Assembly: GCF_002865645.1 (NCBI RefSeq)
Contig: NW_020194626.1
Coordinates: 248,001-312,000, forward strand
From: Hyaloscypha bicolor E
Taxonomy: Eukaryota > Ascomycota > Leotiomycetes > Helotiales > Hyaloscyphaceae
Direction: 5' to 3'
Length of the DNA stretch: 64,000 nucleotides
Below the pieces are notes generated by a model. That model searched no databases and was not told where the DNA came from. It saw only the letters and a list, made by a program, of their open reading frames with translations. The position numbers were made by a program, and so were the translations under genes. Positions 38,287 through 49,373 of this stretch are shown one piece after another; position 1 is the first letter of the stretch, and every line of letters starts with the position of its first letter.

Positions 38287-39462
38287 AATAGATAACTGGA
38301 ACTTTACAGGTTCTAGTCTATCGCATTAGACCGCTCTGATTGGCTGTTAGTAATGATCTTTTAGGCAGGTGTTGTTGGACGCTAACCTGCCATCACGCCT
38401 GATAATATTGCAAAAAATTTGCTTATCTTAACTCATACGGCCACTAACAAAACTTGCCTTTCTGGAGGGTCGGAATCGCGTTTAATTGGCTGACAGTACC
38501 CTAAAATCCCCATTATTACCTGGCCTTGAAGGCGATATTTTCAACACCTCGATTGAAGAAGTTGATTTGATTATTTTAATATGCTCTTTGCCATGAGTTT
38601 TCATTGTGAAATCCAACATTTCTCCCCCCCAATCTGCTGAAGTCCGCTTCATCTAAGGGTCTCAGCCACCTCAACCACACATATGTACGGTGGCCTAATG
38701 CCGAAATGCATGCATTATCACCCCAGTTATTATCATCACTTCCAGCACATTGACGTCACCTGCAAAACAGGGGTCTCAGCATTGCAGCTCCCTGACGCTT
38801 TGAGAAGCACGCGGTCTTATTCTATCTACGCGCAAAGGCAGCTTGCTCAGCTTGCGCCTCCCAAAATCTCAACCCTAGCAGAGGGTTTCTAAGGTTTCTC
38901 ACCCATCTCTGCTGACTGCCGCAATAATGGCAGGTCAGACAGCACAAAATCAAGATCAGAGATGACACCCAACGGCCACATCTTGAACCCCATCGGGGGT
39001 CGCGTGAGTATAGCATGGGGGTCCTCAGCTTTGCTCATGTCAGAATGTCAGAATAAGAAAATACCATCACTGTCCCCCGGAGGCTGACTCGGTCCTACAC
39101 GTGTACTCACGATTGGATGAAATCGTCTAACCAGGCCTCCCCAAAGGAGGAGGGAGGAGGAGAGGGTCGCTGAGACACCTTGAGAGCTGGAATACGGATT
39201 TTGACAGACATAAAGGAGCCCTGAGAACCATCAAGATTTCGTCCGCGTCTTCCTGGATTTTCCTTCTTGAGAATACAGTAAATGGGACGCTTAGGCATCT
39301 GTCCCTTTTTGCACTTGAATAAACTCCGAACACCCCAGCGTGGCAGCCACGAACGTCGTCACAGGTACCTCTCTGCACGGACGACAGCACACCTTGTTGG
39401 GCTCGGCGCCGCGCGAGGGCATATCCACAAATCCCTAGATGTTTCTCTTTTCTCCAGATTGT

Positions 39463-41664
39463 ATGAAAATGCGTTCCGATCTTTTATTCTTAGCAGCGTG
39501 TCTGCTCCAAGCTTTATATGCATCCCCTATCTCCGATCCAGCCCTGCAGCCGCCATTGGAGGACCTGGAATCATCCCATTTTCAAGCCTCCTCACAGCTG
39601 CATGGCAGATTCTTGCACATCACAGGTGGGGACACAATCTTATCTTCTGTACTTATCTGACCGGATCTAGATCTGCATCCAGATGCCTTCTACAAAATCC
39701 ATTCGTCCACCGAGGAGGATGATGCCTGCCATCGAGGCAAAGGCTTGGCAGGCACATACGGCACCGAAACGTCAGACTGTGATACTCCCTATGCCCTTGT
39801 CAATGCCACATTCAAATGGATCGCCGAAAACGTACGGGATGTCGATTTTGTGGTATGGACGGGCGACTCGGCAAGACACGATAACGACGAGAAGATCCCT
39901 CGAACGGCCGACGAGGTGCTAAGCACCAACAGATGGATCGCAGAGAAGTTTCGAGAGGTCTTCCGTCATGACGATTCAAACAAGGGCTTGACCGTCCCTA
40001 TCGTGTCGACGTTCGGAAACAACGACATCCTTCCACACAACATCCTTCTATCGGGGCCGAACAGGTGGCTGAAGACATACACGGACATCTGGCGAGAATT
40101 CATCCCAGAGGAACAAAGGCATGGCTTCGAGCGAGGAGGCTGGTACTACGTTGAAGTCATTCCTGGGAAACTTGCAGTCTTCAGTTTGAATACACTGTAC
40201 TTCTTCAAGAACAATGCCGCTGTCGACGGCTGTGCACTGCGTTCCGAGCCAGGTTTCGAGCACATGGAATGGCTTAGGATCCAGCTTCAATTCATGCGCG
40301 ATCGCGGCATGAAAGCTATCCTTACGGGGCATGTTCCTCCAGCCAGAACGGACAGCAAACAACTTTGGGATGAGACTTGCTGGCAAAAATATACCCTGTG
40401 GCTCCAGCAGTATCGCGATGTTATCGTTGGAGGTCTCTACGGACACATGAATATTGACCATTTTATGCTGCAAGATCACAAGCAGGTCAATCTTCTTAGC
40501 GAGGATAGCGTTTCCACAGAATCAGTGATACGCGCCACGATGGAGGAAGAGCTTAGCATCGAGTCTGCCAATGATTATCTCGAGGAGCTACGTGAGGACT
40601 GGTCTGGGTTACCAAATCCTGCTGCAGCAGTCAAGGAAGTCAAGGACAACAAACCCGAAGATAGCAAGAAGGGGAAGAAGAAGAAGGGGAAGAAGGACAA
40701 GAAGAAGTCTAAGAAAGACAAGAAGAAAGACAAGACTTTGAAGAAGATTGGTGGACCTTGGGGAGAACGATACTCTATCACACTTGTCAGCCCAAGTCTT
40801 GTACCCAATTTCTTCCCGACCCTGCGAGTTATCGAGTACAACATTACTGGTTTGGATGCAACGGCAACATGGGCTAGCACACGATCCGGGATTCTTACCG
40901 AGGAAAAGGACTGGCTCGACGAGGAGGAACAGTCATCCAACCAGGACGATGACGAAGCATCGATCGAGAAGAAGAAGAAGAAGAAGAAGAAGCCAAAGGT
41001 GCCTTATTTCGTGGTTCCTCTTCCGCCATCGAAGAGCTCACCGCCAGGGCCTGCCTATTCTCCACAAACATTGACACTGCTGGGCTACACTCAATACTTC
41101 GCTAACCTTACGCACATTAACAACGATGAAACAATCACACCAGAGATGCTTGAATTCGAAGATGAACTCGACGCAGACAAGTGGCGGCCAGGGAAACACC
41201 AGGGCAAGAACCCAAAGCACAAACCACATCCCAAGTTATTCCAATACCAAGTCGAATATGACACCTTCACGGACCCGATCTACAAGTTGAAAGATTTGAC
41301 AATGCGAAGCTACCTAAACTTGGCTCATCGAATTGGACAATATAAGCCTGCAAAGGGAGATAGCATCGAGGACTTGGAAGACAAAACGATCGATGATGCG
41401 TCGGATGATAGTGATGATGATTCCGAGAACGAGACGATCGGCGATACTTCAGATGATATCGATAATGATTCAGACGATGAGGTCGAAGTGGATAAGAAGA
41501 AGAAGAAGAAGCACAAGAAGAAGAAACACCACAAGCAGCACGAGAAGAACAAAGTCTGGCTGCGATTCGTCAAACGCGCATTCGTCGGCACCTTGGAAGA
41601 GGAGGATCTTCGGACTTTCGACGAGGACGAGGTCTCGATTCCTGAGTTCCGCGAGGAGCTATGA
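39463..41664 (+). CDS. PPN1: Vacuolar endopolyphosphatase
   Basis: Exons 39463-39625 and 39671-41664 give 718 aa (726 if the upstream ATG at 39439 is used). Ppn1 cuts long polyphosphate chains in the vacuole. The N-terminus MKMRSDLLFLAACLLQALYA is a signal peptide or anchor. Metallophosphoesterase ligands appear in order: ITGDLHPD across the splice, WTGDSARHDND, TFGNNDILP, ILTGHVPPA and GLYGHMNIDHF. The C-terminal half carries three Lys-rich tracts (about 305-330, 410-420, 600-625) alternating with Asp/Glu/Ser-rich tracts (DDASDDSDDDSENE), more extreme than in yeast. The 45-bp intron splits the first catalytic Asp codon (G|AT). Confidence 0.93.
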
Positions 41665-42518
41665 GTTGTTGATGATATATGGAAGATTGGGAATTTGATC
41701 GGCATTGTTTGGAGTTCGCATTGGGTAGGTTGCATTTCTGCATGATGGATGGCGTTGCAGGGTTCGGCTGCGTTGGGATGATACCTTGGTTATGACTTGT
41801 CACGTTGCCAATTGCGAGGGTAGAGATTGCATAGAAGTATCAAATTGCGCGGCTTCAGGGTGGAACCCCTTATAATTGGCGAGATGTCAACACTCTCCTT
41901 ATTCCACCATCCGAAGTAACACCGCGAGCCGAATTTCGCCTCCTTTTAAGAGGAGTTGAATGTCCTCTATATTTACTCAGTCACTTAAAATGTAAGAAGC
42001 CTGTTGCGAAAGGATTCTTTGTGTACTGTGCTTTGGGGATCCAGGAGTATGGAGCGAATCCTTCCCCTGTTCTCCGCTCCTCGACAATCAAAAAACTGAC
42101 TTATCAATACTACCCGCGGAATCTGCAATGCCCGTTCCTGTACCATGTCCCTGGGTCTCATGGCTTTGTTGTACAGATCTCCGATTCTTTCCCATCATAG
42201 TACCCGGTGCTGATTCTGTGTAACTCGGGCTACGTTTGCTACTGATTCCATCCGCATTTGACTTCCTGCCACGGTAACACCATTAAGAGGTCATTTGAGC
42301 GTTAAAGATTTGGGACCGAGACCACGAATGGTCCATAGACGCAGCTTAAATGAGGGAAACAGACTCGTCTTAGGTGGATCAAAGGCAAAACATTATATAA
42401 ATCTCCCATCATCTAGCCACATCGATCCCAGAATCAGCAGACAATCGATCTTACCGCCCTTTCATAGACATCATACATACCTCGAAACAACCCAAAAATC
42501 GCGAGATCATTATCCAAC
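41665..42518. other. Intergenic region (854 bp)
   Basis: 3' region of PPN1 and upstream of the secreted-protein relic. No gene seen. Confidence 0.35.
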
Positions 42519-42946
42519 ATGCGTCTCACTTCAGTCATCTCAACCTTCATTGCAGCCCTCTCGCTTTCTGGTCGAGTCTCAGCCCTTTGCCTGGAATCGA
42601 GATTGCTACCACCCAGTCAGCCGCTACCCCCGAGTATATTCCTCCTTCCTTCCTTCCTTTCTCTCTTCCTCCATCACCTTTCAATCACACACTAGTCTCA
42701 CCCAGTAAACTAGCAACCTTCGACATCCTCTTGTGAGGCCTCAATGGATCCATCGAGTTCTCGCCCACCGTCTGGAACGCTTACGGCAAATACGGCTCTT
42801 GCTACCAGATCCCAGGTCTCTTCGGCTAGCTTGCCGATTTTATGAAGTCCATTGATCCTACACCTCGCTGCGAGAATTTAATTAATGCTGGCTGTACGGG
42901 ACCTTCGAAGATAGTTGGACCTGCGGGTTTGCTATCTCGTGGGTAA
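42519..42946 (+). pseudogene. Decayed small secreted cysteine-containing protein
   Basis: An ATG at 42519 opens a clean signal peptide (MRLTSVISTFIAALSLSGRV then SA). Coding then appears in another frame as LPGIEIATTQSAATPE, followed by a likely 5' splice site (GTATAT near 42632) and an acceptor near 42710. A second exon reads NGSIEFSPTVWNAYGKYG, SCYQIPGLFG, ADFMKSIDPTPRCENLIN and AGCTG. It is broken by TGA (42734-42736) and TAG (42827-42829) in the same frame. Both stops can arise from CGA or CAG by C-to-T change, as in RIP. It looks like a lost small secreted protein gene (effector-like by size only). Confidence 0.5.
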
Positions 42947-43117
42947 GAGTCAGAGTTTCTGGTGTGATCTCCTGGAACCGTCTAAGTTTTGGAGACGAAC
43001 TGAGCTGTTGGGCTGAATCTTGGGCATGCCTTGATATCTCTGGTTTTGATTGTGTCAGTTGATTTTATATTATGAGCGCTTCGACGTTCTGAAATATTTT
43101 CTAGCAAAAATGAAAAC

Positions 43118-43754
43118 CGGGCTTGATCCACTACGACGAAGTTAAAGGAAGATGTCCTCTGTACCTGGGAAAACCATCAACGAGTTGCGGAGAACTACGA
43201 GGCGCAGAGCCGGTGCATCTTGAATCGGCAAAAGATCATCGAAAAATTATTACGAACGCTCGAGGAGAAAGGACTCGGTGATCCGTTGCTTCCCAGTGAG
43301 CCTTGGTTCTGACAGAAGAGATGATCCAAAAGTGGAATGTCTACTTCAATACCCAGGTCAAGCTTCGGAAGTTTGTCAAAGAACGAAACGAAGATCAAGA
43401 ATCATGAAGTTTTATCGGGATATCACCGAAAGCTCGGAAACCGTGATGGAGGAAACAGAGTGTGGCAAACTGTTTAACAGAGTTCCTGAAGCTCGGATGG
43501 AACTCGAGTATACTAAGAGCAAAGAACGCGCGGAAACATTGCAGACAAAGATCGAGAGAATTAGAGACGATCTTTTCAGTCAGCTTCTGAAGCTCAACCG
43601 CAACATGCGCACGGTCTTGAAAATCAACGATATTCGAAAGCTTGACGATCAACCGTGGATGAAAGGACTTGGAGAATCAAAACGCGCCAAGTACGACCTG
43701 TGCATGTTCGACCCTACCCTGTCCTCGGAATTAGAGGACTTCGACTCCGAATAG
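43118..43754 (+). pseudogene. Coiled-coil protein gene with two frame shifts
   Basis: Three consecutive coding-like stretches lie in three different frames. First TWENHQRVAENYEAQSRC to KIIEKLLRTLEEKGLGD (about 43160-43300), then EEMIQKWNVYFNTQVKLRKF (about 43315-43400), then FYRDITESSETVMEETECGK through ERAETLQTKIERIRDDLFSQ to the stop at 43754. A 38-bp GT-AG segment (about 43280-43317) could join the first two, which would be a very short intron; nothing spliceable joins the last two. The product would be a charged helical protein of about 200 aa. Family unknown. Confidence 0.45.
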
Positions 43755-44394
43755 GTGGCTAGAAGGCCGAACCGGCAATAACTTCCCCCATGATGTACTT
43801 CTAAGTGCATCGGTGGTCTTAACGCACTTGGAATTCCACGAATGCGGGCATTCGATGTCAACAAGAGCCGGTGAGCGTGGACGGAATCTATGATGATGTA
43901 TCTCCAGGGTCGAACACACTCTTGGAAACTGGAAGGCATTCCGAAGATGAATATAGACCGGCAAGACAGACGCCTGAAAATGGGAGATTCAAGCTTATTG
44001 ATCATCCAAAACCTGGAGGGTTGAAGGGGGCTTAGACTGCAAGACAATGCCTGTAAATAGAACAGTTTTCTTTTCATCGAAACTGAATTGGAATGGCTAA
44101 TGAAAATATGAATGTGCCCAGAACAGCATGCTTGATGAAACTTAACATTTTCGGCCATTTCAAATGCCACAGTCTTAGTGCATATTTTGAATGCAGGATC
44201 AGAAATAAATCCGCCCAGAAGGGGCGTGTATTATGTCTTGGGAGTCCACTTCGAAAGAAGAGGTATTTTCTATTCAGCTCGAGATTCCCATTAATATGAG
44301 TAAACCGGTGCAATCGGAGAAGGAGGATGGCATCATGAGAGAGGAGGCCCACAGCAATGTTAGAGTTTGAAATGGTCCTTCCTTGCTTGAAATA
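43755..44394. other. Convergent 3' intergenic region (640 bp)
   Basis: Between the coiled-coil relic and RAD10. A 173-codon minus-strand frame (43649-44170) overlaps the relic antisense and shows no protein features; not called. Confidence 0.35.
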
Positions 44395-45585
44395 TCATGT
44401 TTTATCTCGTAACTTGGCTAAAGCAGCTGCAACTCCTCCACTGAGTTCATCGTCTTTCCTTGCCATTTCTTTCCTCTTCTCCATTGCTAATCTCTGCTCC
44501 TCTTCCGCGGCTACGGCTATCAAAATCTCTTGATCATCGTCATCGGGGTCCCACAAGTGAAATTGATCCACTGGCTCTGTCGGCTTTCCGGGTTCTTGTG
44601 GCTCTCTGGGTCTTTCTGCACCATTTAACTGTTCTTTCTCCTGTATCGCAGGCATTTCTCTTGCTGGGACCCTGCCCAGTGGCAAAGCGCGATCCAGGAC
44701 ACCTTCGCTGTCTTCCTCAGTCGTCTCCCTCCTAGCCAGGCCCTTCTTAGCAGCCTTTCTGGCCCTGAACGGTTCATCAACAACTGCACACCACCTCCTA
44801 ACCTTCTTCTCGCCCCAACCACCAACTATAGCAATCTCCTCCGGCCTAGCATTGATGGCAGCTTTGACACTGCCAAAAGCGCTAACCAAAGAAACCGCAT
44901 CCGTCTTATTAATACTCCTCGGCACCGTCACAAACTCGACCATCTTCTCCGCATACCCCCGACTCTCTGTCCCTCTAATCGCCCCAGCATTCGCATGTTC
45001 ATAACTCTTATACAACTCTAGATATCTCGCCGCCTCAGCTGCACTCCAACAAAGTACAACCGTAACATTGTTAACCAAGCTCGTCTTCGACAGCTCTTTC
45101 AAACTGTCTTCGTGATTCCCGATATCGACCATGGTGAGCAATATTCGGAGGTTATATTTGCCTTGCAGGCCTTTGATTCGATTATAGATATATTCGGGGT
45201 GTAAACGATGGTATTTGAGGGAGAGGAAGAGGGCGCATGTTGTGAGTCCTAGGACGTAGTCTGCTGGGATGTCGGAGTATTCCCATGCGAATGAACGGAG
45301 GTTTGTGAGGATTGGGTTTCCCTTCTGCCGCGGGGAGACGAGGATGGAGGAGCTGGTTGACTTGGAGGCTATTGCTTGGGGAGTGGGCTGCACGACTTTA
45401 GGCCCAGAGGAGGTTGTAGCTGGAGGGGCGCGGTCGAGTCGTTGAGGTGTGGGTTGCTGAATTCGCTGTGGAGTAGGCTGTTGAACGCGTGGAGGGGCGG
45501 GTGCTGGACGTGGAGCTGAAGCTTCAGAAGCAGCAAGGGCTGCTAAGAAGTCGGCATCGGCGCCGAAATCGTCGTCGTCGTCCAT
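44395..45585 (-). CDS. RAD10: DNA excision repair protein Rad10/ERCC1 (Swi10)
   Basis: Single exon, 396 aa. It forms the XPF-ERCC1 (Rad1-Rad10) structure-specific endonuclease of nucleotide excision and crosslink repair. The N-terminus is acidic, then Ala/Pro/Gln-rich with repeated QPTPQR motifs. The central domain spans about residues 75-205: ILVSPRQKGNPILTNLRSFA, YVLGLTTCALFLSLKYHRLH, PEYIYNRIKGLQGKYNLRIL and CWSAAEAARYLELYKSYEH. A helix-hairpin-helix region follows (TDAVSLVSAFGSVKAAINA, IVGGWGEKKVRR). The C-terminal charged tail is longer than in yeast Rad10, as common in filamentous fungi. Confidence 0.95.
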   Translation of the reverse strand: MDDDDDFGADADFLAALAASEASAPRPAPAPPRVQQPTPQRIQQPTPQRLDRAPPATTSSGPKVVQPTPQAIASKSTSSSILVSPRQKGNPILTNLRSFAWEYSDIPADYVLGLTTCALFLSLKYHRLHPEYIYNRIKGLQGKYNLRILLTMVDIGNHEDSLKELSKTSLVNNVTVVLCWSAAEAARYLELYKSYEHANAGAIRGTESRGYAEKMVEFVTVPRSINKTDAVSLVSAFGSVKAAINARPEEIAIVGGWGEKKVRRWCAVVDEPFRARKAAKKGLARRETTEEDSEGVLDRALPLGRVPAREMPAIQEKEQLNGAERPREPQEPGKPTEPVDQFHLWDPDDDDQEILIAVAAEEEQRLAMEKRKEMARKDDELSGGVAAALAKLRDKT

Positions 45586-46043
45586 GCTGTAGTGGCGTTG
45601 ATGAGATTGTTGATGCTCGACGCCGAAGTAGGCGCGTGCCTAATTAAGTTCGGGGCATTCCCAGCCTCGACATTCAGCCTTGTGTCATATTGACAAGACC
45701 CAATCCAATCCGAGCAAAGAAAGAAAAAGCTCTCTGATTGAACAATGATAACGAAGAATTCACGATCAGAGGAAGACGTGCAATCATGGAACCCCCGGAA
45801 GTCGCCGGAAACAGGGGTCTTCAACGCCAGCTGATCGCCACGACGAAAATTGATGACCGCAATGCAGCAAGCTTATGGAATTCGAATAGGCTACTGACCT
45901 GGTAGGAACGAAGGATAGAACCCTTAGAGAAGTCTTTAAAAGGACTACTGCCCCAGAAATTTTCCACGGGCTGTGACATCTTTTGCAATTTCTTCCTCTC
46001 CCAAGTCATCATTTCTACTGCTTTCTCCTGCTTGATTCTAGGA
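45586..46043. promoter_or_regulatory. Divergent promoter region of RAD10 and SSU1
   Basis: 458 bp between divergent starts. No specific sites claimed. Confidence 0.4.
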
Positions 46044-47498
46044 ATGACTCAGAGGCATCAAGCAAATACTTCAGTCCCAAGTGATCCAGATGAGGAAGGG
46101 ATCTTGGGACCAGGTTGTGGATTGCAGCCAGCGAGAGATTTTGACCCGAACAAGGCTGAAAAGTCAGAGACACGCCACGTCCCCAAGCCCAAGAATGAAC
46201 GAGGATTGCAGAAGATTGTCAGGAATTTCACTCCTTCGTGGTTCTCGGTGACCATGGGTACTGGAATCGTCTCGATACTCCTACATAATCTACCTTACAA
46301 TGGGGACTGGCTTTACTGGATCTCGGTCGTAATCTTTGCTTTGAATGTAGCGTTGTTCATTCTATTTACTTTCATCTCAATTGTGCGGTACACAGTATAT
46401 CCTGAGATATGGCTTGCGATGATTCGACATCCTGCCCAGAGCCTCTTCATAGGCACCTTCCCAATGGGTCTTGCTACGATCATCAACATGATCGTGTTTG
46501 TATGCGTGCCAGCTTGGGGGTACAGATTCGTTCAATTGGTATGCTTTGCCACTTCTCAAAATGTGCCTTATGCAATTTAACATTGATTAGGCGTGGGGAT
46601 TGTGGTGGATAGATGTTATCATCTCTTTAGCATGCTGTTTCTACATGCCCTTCGTCATGTAAGATTACCTCTTATTTCCACTTCAAGCCAGCTCACAACT
46701 CTAGAATGTACGTCCATAGAAATCAGCTCTTGTCGATGACAGCAGTCTGGCTGCTACCGATCGTAGCTCCTATAGTTGCTTCCGCGTCTGGCTCGATCGT
46801 AGCCTCTGTTCTTCCCAATCCGCAGCATGCTCTGTGGACTATCATCATATCTTACATCCTCTGGGGCACTGGTGTACCACTCGCCATGGCTGTCCTCGTC
46901 ATATATTTCCAACGACTCACTCTACACGCCCTTCCCCCACGAGAAGTGATCGTCTCAGTTTTCCTTCCTTTAGGCCCGCTCGGCCAAGGCGGATTTGCCA
47001 TCATGAATCTTGGTTCTGTGGCCGTCGAAGTATTTGTCGAGACAGGAACACTGCAATCGTCGACAACGAATTCTGCTGATATCTTGTATGTCCTGGGATG
47101 GTTAGTCGCCACGATCATGTGGGGATCTGGGCTCGTTTGGCTATTCTTTGCTGTAGCAAGCATAACGAGGAGCAAATTTCCTTTCAATATGGGGTGGTGG
47201 GGATTTACTTTCCCGCTTGGTGTGTTCACCACGAGCACGACGCAGATGGCCAAGGAGCTGCCATCTACTTTCTTCAAGGTTTTGGGAACTGTATGTGATC
47301 TACCTTTTTTCCGGGCTTCCAACTGACGAGGGATAGATCTTCTCGGTGGCTGTAACATTACTTTGGATCATGGTTGCTGCTCGGACAATGAAGAGAGCTG
47401 CGACAGGGGAGATATTCTTCGCTCCTTGCTTGAAGGACTTGGAGGGGAAGAAAGCAGAAGCTGAGAGTAATTGTCCAGAGGAAATACCTCCTGTGTAA
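46044..47498 (+). CDS. SSU1: Sulfite efflux pump (tellurite/dicarboxylate transporter family)
   Basis: Exons 46044-46538, 46591-46658, 46705-47290 and 47337-47498 give 436 aa with about ten transmembrane helices. The signature NFTPSWFSVTMGTGIVSILL near residue 60 and SKFPFNMGWWGFTFPLGVF near residue 350 identify the TDT-family Ssu1 group, which exports sulfite across the plasma membrane. The splices restore FVQL|AWGLWWID, PFVI|MYVHRNQ and LGT|IFSVAVTLLW. The 52-bp first intron has an ATTGAT branch-like site. Confidence 0.93.
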
Positions 47499-48243
47499 CA
47501 TGGAGGTTATCCAGTGAAAAACGTGTGTCGGCAACACGTTGGACAATGATGAGATATTGCCCCCCTTGAGGTAAGGAGGCAGTCCCTGCTGTATTGCCCT
47601 GCCACTATCCATCTCCTTCCAAACACACACCTGAAATCACAAGCTAGACAGCTCAGGCAACGAGTGGCGAATACAATATTTTTTCCTAACGTTGACACTT
47701 CTAACCTGTGAAAAATAGTGAGCAGTCGTCTTTAGCACTCCTTACATGTGATAATGCTAGCTGTCATTCCTAAATATAATTCGAGGCTGCCTGGGTGATA
47801 TTGCAGCTGAACGCCTTCGACGCGTCAACTCTCAGGGCCCCCTATTTAGCCACGAGGCACGTGACCAGGATGAATGTAATTGTATGGTGCAAAACTAAAT
47901 CTTTGCGTGTCCAATGCAAGGAATTTGCCTCTTTCACATGCAGAAGAAAAGCTTATTCCTGAATATGCGGAAGGAGAGCATCATGTCACTGCGTGCGCCT
48001 CCTTGATTTCGCTAAGCTACGCTAAACCATATTGAGTTCAAGCTTGCGACGTCATTTGCGCCTGCGCCACTTCTTCTGCCCCTCATGGGTCTGAATTGAC
48101 AACTGCCCACCGAAACATCCCACATCACCACTACAAAAGCAAACACTTTCGCACTCTTCCCTCATACTACTTCAATTGGTCTTCTACACAAACAGTACAA
48201 AATCACAGATCAATTTCAGAACATCAAAAACGCGACCAAAATC
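47499..48243. promoter_or_regulatory. Upstream region of the VIP1 gene (745 bp)
   Basis: 3' end of SSU1 and promoter of VIP1. It contains a CACGTG palindrome at 47858-47863 within GCACGTGACC. The regulator is not known. Confidence 0.4.
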
Positions 48244-49293
48244 ATGTCTGCAAACACCGTTCACGTCAAGAACATCAGCTCCGCGACGAGCGAGAAGGAA
48301 GTCAAGGATTTCTTCTCCTTCTGGTAAGCCATTGTCCCTGTTCACCTGGTATATTAGTAGCTAACCATCTTCTGCAGCGGTAAGATTACTACCCTCGAGA
48401 TCACTCCGGCTGGGGAGACTCAAAATGCGACCGTAACCTTCGAAAAGGAAACCGCCGCCAAGACTGCCCTCCTCTTGGACAACACAAAGCTTGGTGCCAC
48501 CGAAGTCCAGGTCACATCTGCCTCGGGCAGCACTGATGATGATGGAAGCCACTTCACAAAGAACACCGAGCGTGACACCGACGAGCTCACTCAGGAGGAG
48601 AAGCCACGAAGCCGCATTGTCGCCGAATATCTTGCCCACGGTTACGTACTTGGAGACCAGGCCATCCAACGTGCCATTGACCTCGATCAGAAGCATGGAG
48701 TATCCACCCGCTTCGCCGCCACTATTACTGGCCTGAACCAGAAATACCACGCTACTGACAAGGCCCGCTCCGTTGATCAATCCTATGGGGTAACCCAGAA
48801 GACCAACTCTCTACTCTCTGGACTGACTTCCTACTACGAAAAGGCAGCTGGTACGCCAACCGGACAAAAGCTCGTCAACTTCTACACTCAGACCTCCCGC
48901 CAAGTCCAAGATATCCACACCGAGGCCCGTCGTTTGGCAGACCTCAAGAAGCAGGAGGGCGGTGTCTCGACTGTCCCAGGTACCGACAAGAGTAAGTGTG
49001 GCTGTGGTTCCGTTGAAAAGGACTGCCCATGCGAGCCCGGCCACTGCGCCTGTGCCAATTGCGGCAAGTCCGACGTCAAGAAAGTTCCAGGTTCGAACAA
49101 GACTACTTGCAGCTGTGGCGGAAAGACAGATATCTGTGGGTGTGTTCCGGGCGAGTGTGCATGCAACTCTTGCCCTAAGGCATCCATGGAAAGTGTTGCT
49201 GGCACGGAGAAGACTAAATGCAACTGTGGAGGAAATGAGAAGAATTGCCCTTGTGAGACAGGAAAGTGCGCTTGCAGCGGCTGCTCCAAGTAG
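48244..49293 (+). CDS. VIP1: Vip1-type RRM protein with a C-terminal triple metallothionein-like domain
   Basis: Exons 48244-48323 and 48378-49293 give 331 aa. Residues 1-230 match the fungal Vip1 RNA-binding family: RRM (VHVKNISSATSEKEVKDFF, across the splice to CGKITTLEIT, then ATVTFEKETAAKTALLLDNT), the block EEKPRSRIVAEYLAHGYVLG and the helical region ending DIHTEARRLADLKKQ. Residues about 226-331 are three tandem repeats of about 37 aa, each with seven cysteines spaced CxC-x6-CxC-x4-CxC-x2-C, opening VPGTDK, VPGSNK and VAGTEK. That is 21 Cys with no aromatic residue among them: a metallothionein-like metal-binding layout. A strong donor GTAAGT at 48992 could instead splice this whole domain out (see the alternative exon), giving a 264-aa plain Vip1. 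Both frames are complete. Confidence 0.88.
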
Positions 49294-49373
49294 ATTTCTT
49301 CCTTTGGGTCAGCGTCAGGGTGTGGACTGTATGATTATTAGATTTTGCTGACATGCTCGTGCCCGTCTTGCAG

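Larger units (their letters stand above)
37663..39462. other. Intergenic region (1.8 kb) with repeats and a tRNA-like relic
   Basis: Between the GST gene and endopolyphosphatase. It contains a duplicated heat-shock-element-like block (37908-38015), a poly-A tract (about 38168-38182) and the tRNA-like sequence at 38193-38286. No protein gene seen. Confidence 0.4.

Noticed and set aside
40640..40740. Lys-rich stretch of PPN1 as a possible frame error
   Set aside because: The frame is open and in register before and after, and the metallophosphatase motifs and the C-terminus share it, so the tract is real coding sequence.
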